Shown here: piece after piece, positions 31,901-42,800 of the stretch
Numbering within the stretch: the first letter of the stretch is position 1
Layout: the number at the start of each line of letters is the position of its first letter
Assembly: GCF_024362695.1 (NCBI RefSeq)
Contig: NC_065421.1
Coordinates: 7,192,598-7,256,597, forward strand
Reading direction: 5' to 3'
DNA: 64,000 bases
Origin: Pectinophora gossypiella
Taxonomy: Eukaryota; Arthropoda; Insecta; Lepidoptera; Gelechiidae
Notes under the pieces: generated by a model
Database searches by the model: none
The model's input: the letters and a program-made list of their open reading frames with translations, nothing else
What the model was told of the DNA's origin: nothing
Translations under genes and position numbers: made by a program

Positions 31901-34645
31901 GGGTACGTACGTAAAAAAGAGGGTACGTACGTGGCACACGCGATAACCGAATTCCGAGCGGGCGGTGTTGCGGGTAGAAAGCTAATTCTAATATAGTTAT
32001 TGTTAACTACTAACAATAACATTAATATTTTCATTCAATAATACAATATGTATAAATAATTGGTAGTCATACTGAAAGCATGCAAGTGTAGAATCCATGT
32101 AATATCATAACAATGAATGATTGTATCAATGTGTTATTTATATTTGCTATTCATTGAACTGATTTATGCGGAAATCGTGCAGTTATCAGTATCAGTACTT
32201 GAGTTATCAGGTTTATTTATTATATTATCTACGACTTATTTCTGTAATAAAGGAAATGTCGGCACGTTCAAGCGATCGTATCAAAACTTAGCATCAAAAC
32301 TTACATACCTGACTAGAATATAAAAAAAAAAACTTGATAAGGCGCATGCTAATGTGCCGCAATCGCATTTTTCATTGCAACATTTGCGTCTGCGTCTAAT
32401 CCTATTATCCCCTGTTAGGATGTAGGGCTCAGATAACAGATTTCCACTCCACGCGAACTTTTGCAGGCTCTGTGGCTTGCTCCCATGACACGCCGAGAAT
32501 TTTTAATTCTCGGTAAGAGCGTCGTCAGGTCTTTTTGGGCAGTCCCCTTTTGCGTTTTCCACGCGCACAGGTCAGAGCAGCAGGGTAATCATGTCCATGT
32601 GATTTCATTTATGTTTTACTTATTATGTGTGCCATTTAAATAACCAACACGGCACTTCTATGTAAACTGTATTGTATGCCTAATTGCACATTTTCTTTTT
32701 AGGCTTTGGTTTATTTTTCTTGAGCGAAGAAAATACAGCCGTCTTTCCTTCTCTTTGAATCTTCGTTACGGAAGAGCGAGAGAGATATACGTAAAAAACA
32801 TTCAAGTAAATACCTACCATAGCGATGTTGCCATGTCGGCGATAATATTTAGAGGAATAGGGCCTATTCCTTCGGAATTCTTCTCCGACAAATATTGCAT
32901 GAGGCTGCTAGTCATATAACAGAGTATAAATAAGTATTATGGACACATGTGTTTCTATTTGATTTCAGAACGCTTTACAATGATGAAAGCGTCCGGTGGC
33001 TACTTCGTGACCGTGATCGAAGACACGCGCATCAACAAGCTGATAGGCGCTGCCACACTCACTGTCGAGCAGAAGTTCATCCACAACTGCTCTTTGGTAA
33101 GTTGCAAACACAAAACTACAAGACCAGGGGCCTTATTTCTTAATCGCTCGCCTTCAACTCGCGTGCGAAAATATGTACTTGTCTCATCTTGCACATGATA
33201 AGTTCTGATGTGCTACGTAAAATGAGTATATATTTTCGGACGATACAAAAATAAGGCTCCAGAGGGCATATCCCTTTAACGTTGCCGTGTTAATGCAAAG
33301 CTTAGCCAAACAAAAACAACTAAAAAAAAAATCTTGCCTCTACCCTCGCCTTGCGTGTCGGTATCGTGATATTGAGTTCATGTAAAAAATTATGGGATTC
33401 CGATTAGATCCATTTACGCCAGATTGGCGCTGTTCAAATTCCCATTTTTTACTCGTATGTACGTTATACAAGCTTTTGTGCCAAACTGCTAAAATAATAT
33501 AAGGAAAGCAATAATAAACGTAAGTATTATTTTCAGCGCGGGCGTTTAGAAGATGTTGTGGTAAACGATACGTACCGAGGAAAACAACTAGGGAAATTGT
33601 GAGTATCCAATTCTAAATAATCCATTATTTTTATTATTCATATCTTATATTCGATATTTAAAAACCGGAAATGTCAAATATTCAGGTGAGGTAACCATAG
33701 AGCAACACGGACCTCCGTAAGCGACCCTGTGAAAGCGGAATAACGCTAGATGATGATAATTATTTGAAATTTGTGTAATGAATTATTACTTTTCTAAATA
33801 CTAAAATTGGGTGGTGAAACTGGTTGTAAAACTAGGGGTCTAAATAAAGATCAAATAGCAGTGTTGCTTTTTACAGATAAATTGATTCAATGTGGGCTTT
33901 TTACCGGCTGGTTTCGCGGCACGCGAATTATGGAGGCCTTTGGCCAATAGCCGTACGACGTCTATCCACATAGCTAACATTGGCTGCGTGTATTGGCTAA
34001 AGAAACCCTCGATAGAATTCGCGGCGCGGCTGTACAGAGCCTGCTGGTCATAATTAAACACCTATTCTTCCAGGATCGTAGTGACGGTATCCCTGCTGGC
34101 TCACGAGGTGGGCTGCTACAAGATGTCGCTGGACTGCAAGGACAAGCTCATCAAGTTCTACGAGACGCTCGGATACAAGCTCGAGCCCGGCAACTCCAAC
34201 GCTATGAACATGAGGTTATTATTTGATTTTCTTTAAAAGGCATTTTTAGCATAAAAAAATAAATTTTCATGCAGCTTACCTTCACGTATTTGTCGTAAAA
34301 ACATGTATCATTTTCCGACTTGTAGCTCTGCCCTCTTTAGAGTAGTGAACTTTGAGGTTACGGTGAAAACTTATATAACATAAACATCACGCCTGTATCC
34401 CCATAGGGGTAGGCAGAGGTGTATAATATACACACACTCCTCACCAGCTATGTTTAAGTCCCGTATAGTAGGGAGCTTATTGTCATTAACAGGGCACAAG
34501 TTATATGAAATATGCCAGTGAAAAAAATCCTAACCCCCAAACTAATCCTAATATTCTAGTCCTGTGTTTGTTTTGTCTTGTGTACAATAAATTGTTAATT
34601 AAATAAACTTTGTTTTCCCACTGCAGGTTCGACGACCCCTCCTGA
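28969..34645 (+). CDS. GNPNAT1: Glucosamine-6-phosphate N-acetyltransferase
   Basis: Exons 28969-28998, 29338-29557, 32969-33096, 33537-33598, 34074-34214 and 34627-34645 join in frame: 199 residues, the usual size. GNAT-fold landmarks: EDWMVVRPLQRADYDKGFLQ near residue 40, GGYFVTVIED, IGAATLTVEQKFIHNC, then RGRLEDVVVN and the acetyl-CoA pyrophosphate loop YRGKQLGK. The substrate-side C-terminal strand contains CYKMSLDCKD and FYETLGYKLEPGN. The enzyme makes N-acetylglucosamine-6-phosphate for UDP-GlcNAc, needed for chitin and glycans. Exon 1 encodes only ten residues. A full-length mariner lies in intron 2, starting 25 bases after the exon-2 end. The last exon encodes just a few residues (FDDPS). 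Confidence 0.95.
29582..30888 (+). mobile_element. Full-length mariner-like element, DD37D (maT-type)
   Basis: A 1307-base element with perfect 25-base terminal inverted repeats (29582-29606 starting CGTAGTCGGTCCC, and 30864-30888). It is flanked by the duplicated TA target at 29580-29581 and 30889-30890. It carries one uninterrupted transposase ORF. The perfect ends and open frame suggest recent insertion in intron 2 of GNPNAT1. Confidence 0.95.
29724..30764 (+). CDS. Mariner (maT-like, DD37D) transposase, intact
   Basis: A 346-residue ORF from an ATG, without stop or frameshift. The N-terminal half has two helix-turn-helix regions for binding the inverted repeats (about residues 1-110) with a linker TGRPRSAR resembling the mariner GRPR motif. 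A basic stretch (RAYKKKSGH, RLKAIRLKRSR) follows. Catalytic residues: first Asp in LFTDEKIF, second Asp in FQQDSAPAH, third Asp in SPDLNPLDYKIW. I count 37 residues between the second and third Asp, so the signature is DD37D, which defines the maT group found in moths and nematodes. All parts needed for a working cut-and-paste transposase are visible. Activity is not shown by sequence alone. Confidence 0.93.
   Translation: MEWTLKENRIAILALHRCGHSPSTIFKLLKNLKITLRFVYRTINRYNEVSSVEDKKRTGRPRSARTPAVIKAIKARIRRNPVRKQKLMALQMGVSRKTVKKVLNEDLKLRAYKKKSGHLLNARLKAIRLKRSRLLLKWYARNRHRDILFTDEKIFDIEEKYNKQNNRVYAENSEEAGKKVLRVQHGHHPSSVMVWLGVSYYGPTEVHFCEKGVKTSAKVYQETVLNRLVKDLPNTLFSGHHFVFQQDSAPAHKAKTTQAWFDHQKIDFIRHEDWPSSSPDLNPLDYKIWQVLENKVCAKPHKNLASLKSAIIKAVAEIDMNMVRAAIDDWSRRLREVIKNKGGHFE
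31633..31750 (+). repeat. SINE family A subtype II tail fragment
   Basis: Contains GTAAAAATATACCTCCACCA, GTGGAGCAGCGTGGTAGAGT and ATGCTCCATACCGCCTCC, matching the tails at 12304-12656 and 20749-21076. The head is absent. A GAAAT microsatellite precedes it. Confidence 0.65.
31865..31935. repeat. Low-complexity tract: poly-A, 13 G and TACG repeats
   Basis: A nine-A run, then 13 consecutive G, then self-complementary TACG tandem units in three blocks each preceded by GGG. Lies in intron 2 of GNPNAT1. Confidence 0.8.
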
Positions 34646-37600
34646 CAATTAGCCGCTGGGCCATCTGACCTGCGCTCCAAACTGTAAGTACCAGCCGCCA
34701 GCAGACTTCACTACGCTACGTCACCGCTCATCATTGCACAGCGTCATGTTATCTTTCTTTTCTACCGTGTGGTATGAAATATAAACCGAAGGTAGTGCTT
34801 CAATTCCTGTTTGAGGGCCCTTTATATTTAAAAAAAGAATACGATAAAAAGTAAAAAGTGTAGATTACGATAGAAAGTCTTTAACCACATTCGAAATTGC
34901 ATAACTTATTTGACAGGATTAAACTTATTTGATACTAGCGGCCCGTCTGGACTGGATTTTTTTTTAAGAGTAAGTTTTAGTAGGATCCCTTTTTTAGTAT
35001 AATAAATATAGCCTATGTTCTTCAGTGATAATGTAGCATCTAATGGTGAAATAATATTTGAAGTAGTTCTTAAGCTTATTCAATACAAATCTTTCCTGTT
35101 TATACAGGGTGTTAGTGACATCGTAACGAAAACTTTGAGGGGTGATTGAGGCCATGATTCTGAGATGATATCAAGTGGAATTTTCCGTCGCAAAAGTATG
35201 GAACTGAAAATAATTAAAAAAAAAACACAAAAATTTTCATGAATATGCAGACTGAAAATTCCACTTGATATTAACTCAGAATCATGGTCTGAACCATCCC
35301 CCTCAGTATTCGTTACGGTGTCACTAACACCCATACCTACTTGTATGGCTACCGTATGTACATGTGCGGGGTGTAAGTGACATCGTAACGAATACTGAGG
35401 GGGATGATTCAGCTGATTATTTTGAGTTAATATCAAGTGGAATTTTCCATCGCAAAAGTATAGAATTGAAAATAATTTTAAAAAACTAAAAAAAATCATG
35501 AATTTTGCGACGAAAAATTCCACCTGATATTAACTCAGAATCATGGTCTGAATCATTCCCCTGAGTATTCGTTACGATGTCACTAACACCCTGTATAATA
35601 TTAGTATAGGTATAGACTACCAGGTCTTTTTAGTAGAGACAAAAAGTTGTTATTAAAATAAGTTTAATCCTGTCAAATTAAGTTGTACGTGTTCTCCAAT
35701 GTCTATTATGACTAAATTCTTAGTTTGGTGAAAGCACCTCATTTTGATATACTTACAACGAATATTTTTTTTTATATATTCTGAATTGTAGTGTGTGTGT
35801 AGTGAGTTCTGCGATGTCTGTGTTACAGTAGCAGGGTCAATTCTTCTATCCATCAAAATATCTATTCACATATCGAAACTGTCTAAATCCTTAGAAGATT
35901 CTAGACACAAGTGGCAAAATTGACTGATAATTCTGTGAATAGAACGTTTGATGGGGTGTTTAATTGATTTGGGATGTCCTAGCACATAATTTTAGTTTTT
36001 GTAGTACGTAAGCATATTTGCCGTGGATTGAAATATAGTACTTAATATTATTACTTATAGAGATCATTTTGTTATTCATGTTACGCTATTTGAGATTACT
36101 AACAGATTTATATTATGTTGCAGAGATTTTTTTTGTTATGTTTCATGCGCGCTGTACTTATTATTTTAGCTTATGCTTGTTTCATTATGTACCTTAGATT
36201 TGTGACTAACACGATCTTTGATGCTCTAATAAACATATTTTAGCTTCGCTTAATTGTTTCATTTCACTTTTTTAAGCTGTCGTCAACATTAAATACACAA
36301 TGTTAAGGAGATGTGATTGAAAAGGAAAGCTCATATTATTAAAAAAAATATTTACAGAAGTGTAAATTTTAATAGCAGATAGGATAAGAATTCCGTTTAC
36401 GACATAACCTGATGAATATTATCAAATCCAAGTGGCTTGCGGGAAAGACAAATACTCTGTCTATAGATCTTAAATATTATTTTATTCTATATTTATGTTA
36501 TTTTTAAGACGATAAAATTGGTATATTATTCAGGATATTCATGTACTTACCTTTCCTCGTAAGCAACTTCTTGCACAATTCTTCCCTTTCACATCCATTC
36601 ACTTGTTTGACATTGAAAAATGGTCGATTCACACTGACGGCTGGTGATTTACACAACAACATTCCACACATCAGGATATTGAACTTTGTTTCATATTCAT
36701 TGCACAGTCAAGTGTACTGGAAGCTATGACGGGCATAACTTTGGCGCAAATGGTACTGGGTCTTCAATGTGAATCGACATTAACAGATTATATCTCAAAG
36801 CATAATCATTTTGGTTCAAACTTCAGTGCAATACGGTAATACAGATGATTTTCATTAGATACCACTCTTACTATATATAAAATAAACATATTTAATTTTA
36901 GTAGCCAGAAAAATAATATCAAAACTTGTCATTCTTCAAATTTTAAACTAATTTCTTTATATCGAATCTATCTACTTATGCCCCTAATGTAAATCTAAAG
37001 CGTATAAGGGTCAATTTCCGTTTCTTACAGAGCTAGTAAAATATGTTGGTAACTAAGAGATTGATAAAATGGCTGTTTAATACCACTAAATAAGATCTCT
37101 AAATGCTCTGTAGTAACGTGGATAGTGGTTCCGTTGTCGATTCTGGACGATAAGACATGTTTTTTTAGTTTGATAGTTCTAAAATTAGCGCTATATATTT
37201 CTTACACTAAACAAAGTGAAGGACAGCACTATTTTTAAAGCTATAAAACTAATTTGTCTTCCGAAATCGACACTTGTCTATGCACTTACCTAAATTCTCT
37301 AGCGTTCCTCAGACAAAAGTTAGATTTTGAAGAGAATTTTCTGACAAAGGAACGCAATCTTACAGCTTACATTAAAATTTATAATTATCACTTTCGGAAC
37401 CCTAAAAGGGGGTATTAATTGTTAGGATTTATTTAAATATCCGCTTTGGTGTACAATATTCAATATGTAAAATTGTATAACGGAAAATGTACATACGCGA
37501 CGATTAGTAAAAATTCATAGACCGCATCAGTCTGGTAGTTTAATTTATAATATTACATACATATAAAATACACAATAACATTTCGTATCCTTCCTACATT

Positions 37601-39846
37601 GGATTACAATCGAAGCGGTTGGCGATGCTGGAAATTACGTGCCCGGTTCGTCGGAAGATGTTTTATTGTAAACTACGAAGCAATTGTTATGCACTACAGT
37701 ACACTAATTCAAAATACAAAAAGAGATTTTTACTGGCAAAAGTTTGAAACCATGGATTCTAGGCTGGAACCTACACGCGTAAAGGGAACTTATGAAATTC
37801 CTACATACCTACATTTTTATTCAAACTTACGATACGATAGTGAGGACATGAACAAACTACAATAGACAAATCTTGCTAGAATCCAAAAACACCTAAATAG
37901 AAATAGCTGAAGTTGATTAAGTTTGGTCTACTTTTGACCACAAAGCCCTTGACGTAATTCCAAGCATCGCTTCCGCGCCATCTTAACAGTCACCATACAA
38001 ACACTCACAACAAATTGACACCCTCATAGCCCGATTGCACTCAATCCCATGACTTTACAGAAAAAGCTTTATCTGTACATGAACCTGAATATACGTAGTT
38101 AGTTACAAGGTAGGGGAAAAATCTCGTAACTCACTATATAAACATCGTTGGAATTAAAAATAGTATGTTTAAAATCTCACCTTCGTCGTGTGGGTTAGCG
38201 ACAGACCTCTATTAGCGGAGCATCTTTAGAACACACTTACATTTAAAATTGCTCTTTAACCTGAAGAAAAGTGTTTACAGAAAGTTGACTGAGAGAAATA
38301 TATCACGGTTTAACAGTGCCACAGACCGGAAACTTCGTACAAAACTCTCGTTCCTACACAGAGACTACACTTAGACGTTTTCGTACACGTGCAACTAAAT
38401 CCTGCTTCAATAAGTCTCAGGCGGTGACGTATTGCAGTAGGATTTTTAAGTTAATACACACGCAGATGAACTAGGAACCCTCATCTTATTCAGACTCGAG
38501 AGTGTCCGTTCTATAAGTATTATACTTTATTCTATGACAGTGCTTAAAACCAAAGATTGCTAATTGGATAGAAAGTGTCAATCAATCATTACGATAATTT
38601 ATTTTTATGCATTCCGCGTTCTAAAGATGGCAAGTCGATCAAAAGAGTTAAGTACGTACTCAGGTCTCATCGCCATTTAATTTTCTCATAGTACTAAATA
38701 TGTGACGTACGAAGCTCCTTCTTTAAACGCTAACCCTCTTTATACCTACTTTCCTAATCCATCTCAATACGCAATGACTTGCAAAAAAAATAACCAATTC
38801 GCCTTAACGTCATCTAGTCTCACTTGAGCTTTCTATTTGGTGCATGTAATTTACAATCTTGTTCCCTAATGTACATTACAGAAGTACTGTCCGACATTGA
38901 TATGCAATAGATTTGTAAAGAAGAATATACGTAGCGATCAAACTGTAAAGTGAAATTGACAATCACATCTTTATATCATTCACGGAATAACAAATTATAT
39001 CACTATTGCATATCTAGTCGTAAGAAATCGAAAACTTTGAGCAAAAATACGTTTCAATCTGAAACTCAAAGTCGCGATGTTGATTTTTTGCTGTAGTTAT
39101 AAAAGTCTGGCATATTTAATGGAATATGTTTCGTAATATTATAGTAATTAAATAAATATTAAACTATACATATAAATGCACATTTATTTTGTATATTACA
39201 TGAAACAATAAAGGAACTTAAAATTAAATATCTCGATATTTTCGATATACTGGCTCACATAGAAATATTTTTGTGTTTTAATAAATATATTTTTCTTCAC
39301 ACTCAAAGCTTGGAAGGGTCACACTTATAATAGATTTCGATTTCTGATAAAGAAAGGTGCACTGGGTATGGCGCGTGATTTGAGTATATTAAACGAACGA
39401 TGGATAATGAAAATGTTATACAAACATGAGACGGGAGAATTTTATAGCATTACAATTCAATTTTAAGTTTTTTGCCCCTGTAATAGGTAATAATTTGCCA
39501 TCACTGTTTTTACAATATTTTTTAAGACGAAGGAATATAGTTTACCATTCGAACACATTTTAGACGCAATTCTCAAAAAACCAGCTTGGGTTTACGTAAT
39601 CACACATCGTTTTTAAAGCTATTATGTAAAATTTAGAAATCTAACTGGCAACGTTGGCAGAACAATGCATTATGGTTGACAGAGCTAGTTAAGAACTGGG
39701 TTGCCAATTTAAATTCTTAAATTTTGACTAACTTTAATTTCTTTATCAAATCCTGAAGTCGTATATCTTTAAGAATTTCCTTCTTGGGACAGTATACCCT
39801 TTTGGGGTACAAGAGTATGACTCACTGTTTAAGGCGTGTTCGCGGG
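34646..39846. other. Tail-to-tail intergenic region between GNPNAT1 and SCYL1
   Basis: About 5.2 kb. It includes the GNPNAT1 3' UTR (a candidate AATAAA is near 36228), a composite MITE at 35105-35593, and otherwise AT-rich DNA. An 88-codon frame at 37599-37865 has no homology that I recognise. The right end should hold the SCYL1 3' UTR. Confidence 0.5.
35105..35593. mobile_element. Composite double-hairpin MITE, second copy
   Basis: A 489-base unit, the reverse complement of the unit at 13559-14046 along its whole length. Both have two hairpins and a shared spacer (CCCATACCTACTTGTATGGC here). Ends are CAGGGTG / CACCCTG with TATA or TA on each side. Confidence 0.85.
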
Positions 39847-42800
39847 CTAGAAGGGCGGCGCGGTGATCTTGGTGCCGAGTTTCATTGGTCCTTGTCCGCG
39901 GGCCGACCGTCTCGCCTCCATCTCCCGTTGTCGCTGCAACTTCCTTTCCTCACGTTTCCTTCGTAGCTCGTCCATTTTCGACGCGTTGTTTTCTATAAAA
40001 GGAATACTTAAATAAAAAAAAGAAATGTTAGAAATTCATTAAGAACATAATATTCACTAGGATTCACGCCAAGATTCTGTCAATTGAGTTGGTCGGTCGG
40101 AAAATTTGAAGCCGCGTTTTCACTTGGTAACATTTGGCGCGCGACATGTTGCCGTTGTGCAACAATGTTGAAAGTTATCGCGGAACTGTTGTTTATCAAC
40201 GTTGTCTGTCTACGCATCTAATACACATTCAGAGTCTGTCGTCGACAACATGTCGCCAGAGGAACGTGTTGATGCGCGTCACGTATCCACTCGACAACAA
40301 TTAATGCTCAACTAACGATGACATGAGTCATGTTAGGGGCCTTTGGCGGGTCGATAATAACCTTGACACCAGGATTGATGAGCTTGGTAATCTACTTTAC
40401 CCACGCGATAGAAGAAGATTCATCAAAACAGTGGTCCCAGCGCTGGTCCCCCGCTGAACGTTACTCTCAAAGCTGCCTCATCACATAGCAACTCACCGTC
40501 CACGTTCTCCTCGATGGGCTCGAACTCGCCGTCCTCCCAGCCGCCGAGCGAGTCGTTACTGTGCTGCGGCGCAGCCAGCCGGTGCTCCTTGCCCACTGTG
40601 TTGCCCCCTACGCTGCCCACTGTGCTGCCGCGCACGTACGTCGCGTTCGCCCGGTTCATCGCCGGGTCCGTCCACTGTGCGTTGTTCCACGTTTCTGACG
40701 GACTCGCTAGCTCCGCTTCAGCCGACTGGAGTATTAGAGGTTATAAACTTATCTGTGTCTATGGTAGTATGCTTTTGTGTTATGATTTGGCTTTTCCTTT
40801 ATAAGCTCCAATATGGAGAACATTATTTAGAATGTAACATTTATTTAGTATAAACAAGCAGTTAGTTTTAGAAAGAAAGAAAACTTTTATTTCCATTTTG
40901 GACGCCACATTAGCAAACTTAAATGTAAATAACAAAAACACGAAAATAATTAAAAAGTATAAAAAAATAGCACCTAAAAAACTGACATATCTGCGATTTT
41001 TTGTTAAAATAACTTGTTTTTTGACAGTAGCAAAAGGTGCAAATAAGAGACGGCAAAAATTTCCGATACGTCAGCCAGGGACGTTAGGTTACCGGTTGTT
41101 CCTGCAAGGTGCCCCACTCGTCGTTGTCCCACTCGTCCTCGCACAGCGCCGCCAGCCCGGGCGTCGCCTGCGCGCTGCCGCTGCTCGGCGGAGACTTGGC
41201 GCTTGCCCCCGTACCTGTAATAACACCCATAACTCAATAACACACCGGTCACTCCATACAAAAATCGAATTTAAACTCCAAACTCAAAAATATACCAATA
41301 ATATAAGCCAAGGTTGGCGGTAGGGCTGCCAGAGGAAGACCTAGAAGGACGTATATTGAACATATTGTGTCGTGTACTAGGTTCAAGATAAATTATGAAA
41401 TTCTGATTACTAAATAAAGACACATCTAGAACTATTTAACTTATTTATGAATTTGAATCAAAAAAACGTAATGATAAGTCCGACGTTTTATCACGTTTTT
41501 CTATGACGTCACAGGTTTATTTATTTATTTATTTATTTAGGTACACATACAGCAATACATACACTTCTCATCAAAAAAATCGAAACACTTCCGTTTTCAT
41601 TGTTTCTGTCCGAATTTAACACAAAAAAGAATTCATACGATGAAAAAAAATACACTACAATACATACAGGCAGTTTGGCCATTACAGTAATAAGCGAAAA
41701 TTCTAAATTCAAAATTAGAATTTCATTTGTTTATCTTATAAACGAAATGAATCACTGTTTTGAGACAAATGTGTGTTTAGGGTTGGAGTACATTTAGCGT
41801 TTAAAAACTAAAAATTGGCGCCTATCCTTAAACTTTTTGTTTTTTATTTCAATACTGTGACTTTGGGACGTCTGAAAAAAGGTTTTTTCTCTAAAACGTA
41901 TGGATACTTCGCCCACAGAAGCCGCCCAAGTTGTGGCATTGCTGGATTCTGGCCTTAGTCAGCGTGTTGTGGCTGCAAGACTGCATCTAAGCCTGTCATC
42001 TGTTCATAGAGTCTATAAACGTTATCGGGAGACTGGTTTGTTCACGCGCCGTTCAGGATCTGGCAGGAATCGGGTCACTTCTGAGCGAGATGATCGATTT
42101 ATTGTAACAACTTCTTTAAGAAATCGACGCCTTAACGCTTTTCAACTGCAGCAGCGGCTTCGTCTTGTACGAAGGGTGGCTGTAAGTGACTCTACAATTA
42201 GAAGAAGGTTGAAGGATCGTGGACTGGTACCGCATAAGCCAGCAAATGGGCCGAAATTAACTGCAGACCATCGAAGAGCGCGCCTTAACTTTGCACGTGA
42301 GCACCTACATTGGTCATACCTACAGTGGAGCAAAGTTCTCTTTTCTGATGAGTGTAAAATTATGCTGTATGGTAACGACGGAAGGAACAAGGTCTACAGA
42401 AGAGACGGAGAACGCTATGCACAATGCTGCATTGAAGAAAAGGTCAGCTATGGTGGCGGTTCGTGGACGGTTTGGGGAGGAATCGGCGCCGACGGTAAGA
42501 CAGAGCTTGCTTTCGTGTCTGGGCCACGTCTGCCTGCACTAAACTGTCATCGGTACGTCGAAGAGTGTCTCGAGCCTGCACATTTTATTGGCAACGGCTT
42601 CATATTCATGCACGACAATGCTAGGGCTCACACCGCGGGCGTCGTACGAGATTATCTTAACGAAGTCGATATCTCTATTATGAAGCCCGGACATGAATCC
42701 CATTGAACATCTGTGGGATGAATTAAAAAGACGAATTCGAGCAAGAGATCCTGCCCCAGAAACACTTAGCCAGCTGCAAGATGCAATCCAAGAGGAATGG

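Noticed and set aside
31889..31932. CRISPR-like or regularly spaced repeat array
   Set aside because: The units are simple TACG microsatellite blocks, without unique spacers, in a eukaryotic intron.
37599..37865. 88-codon plus-strand ORF in the GNPNAT1-SCYL1 interval
   Set aside because: No recognisable motif, no splice context, and its length is expected by chance. Left as non-coding.
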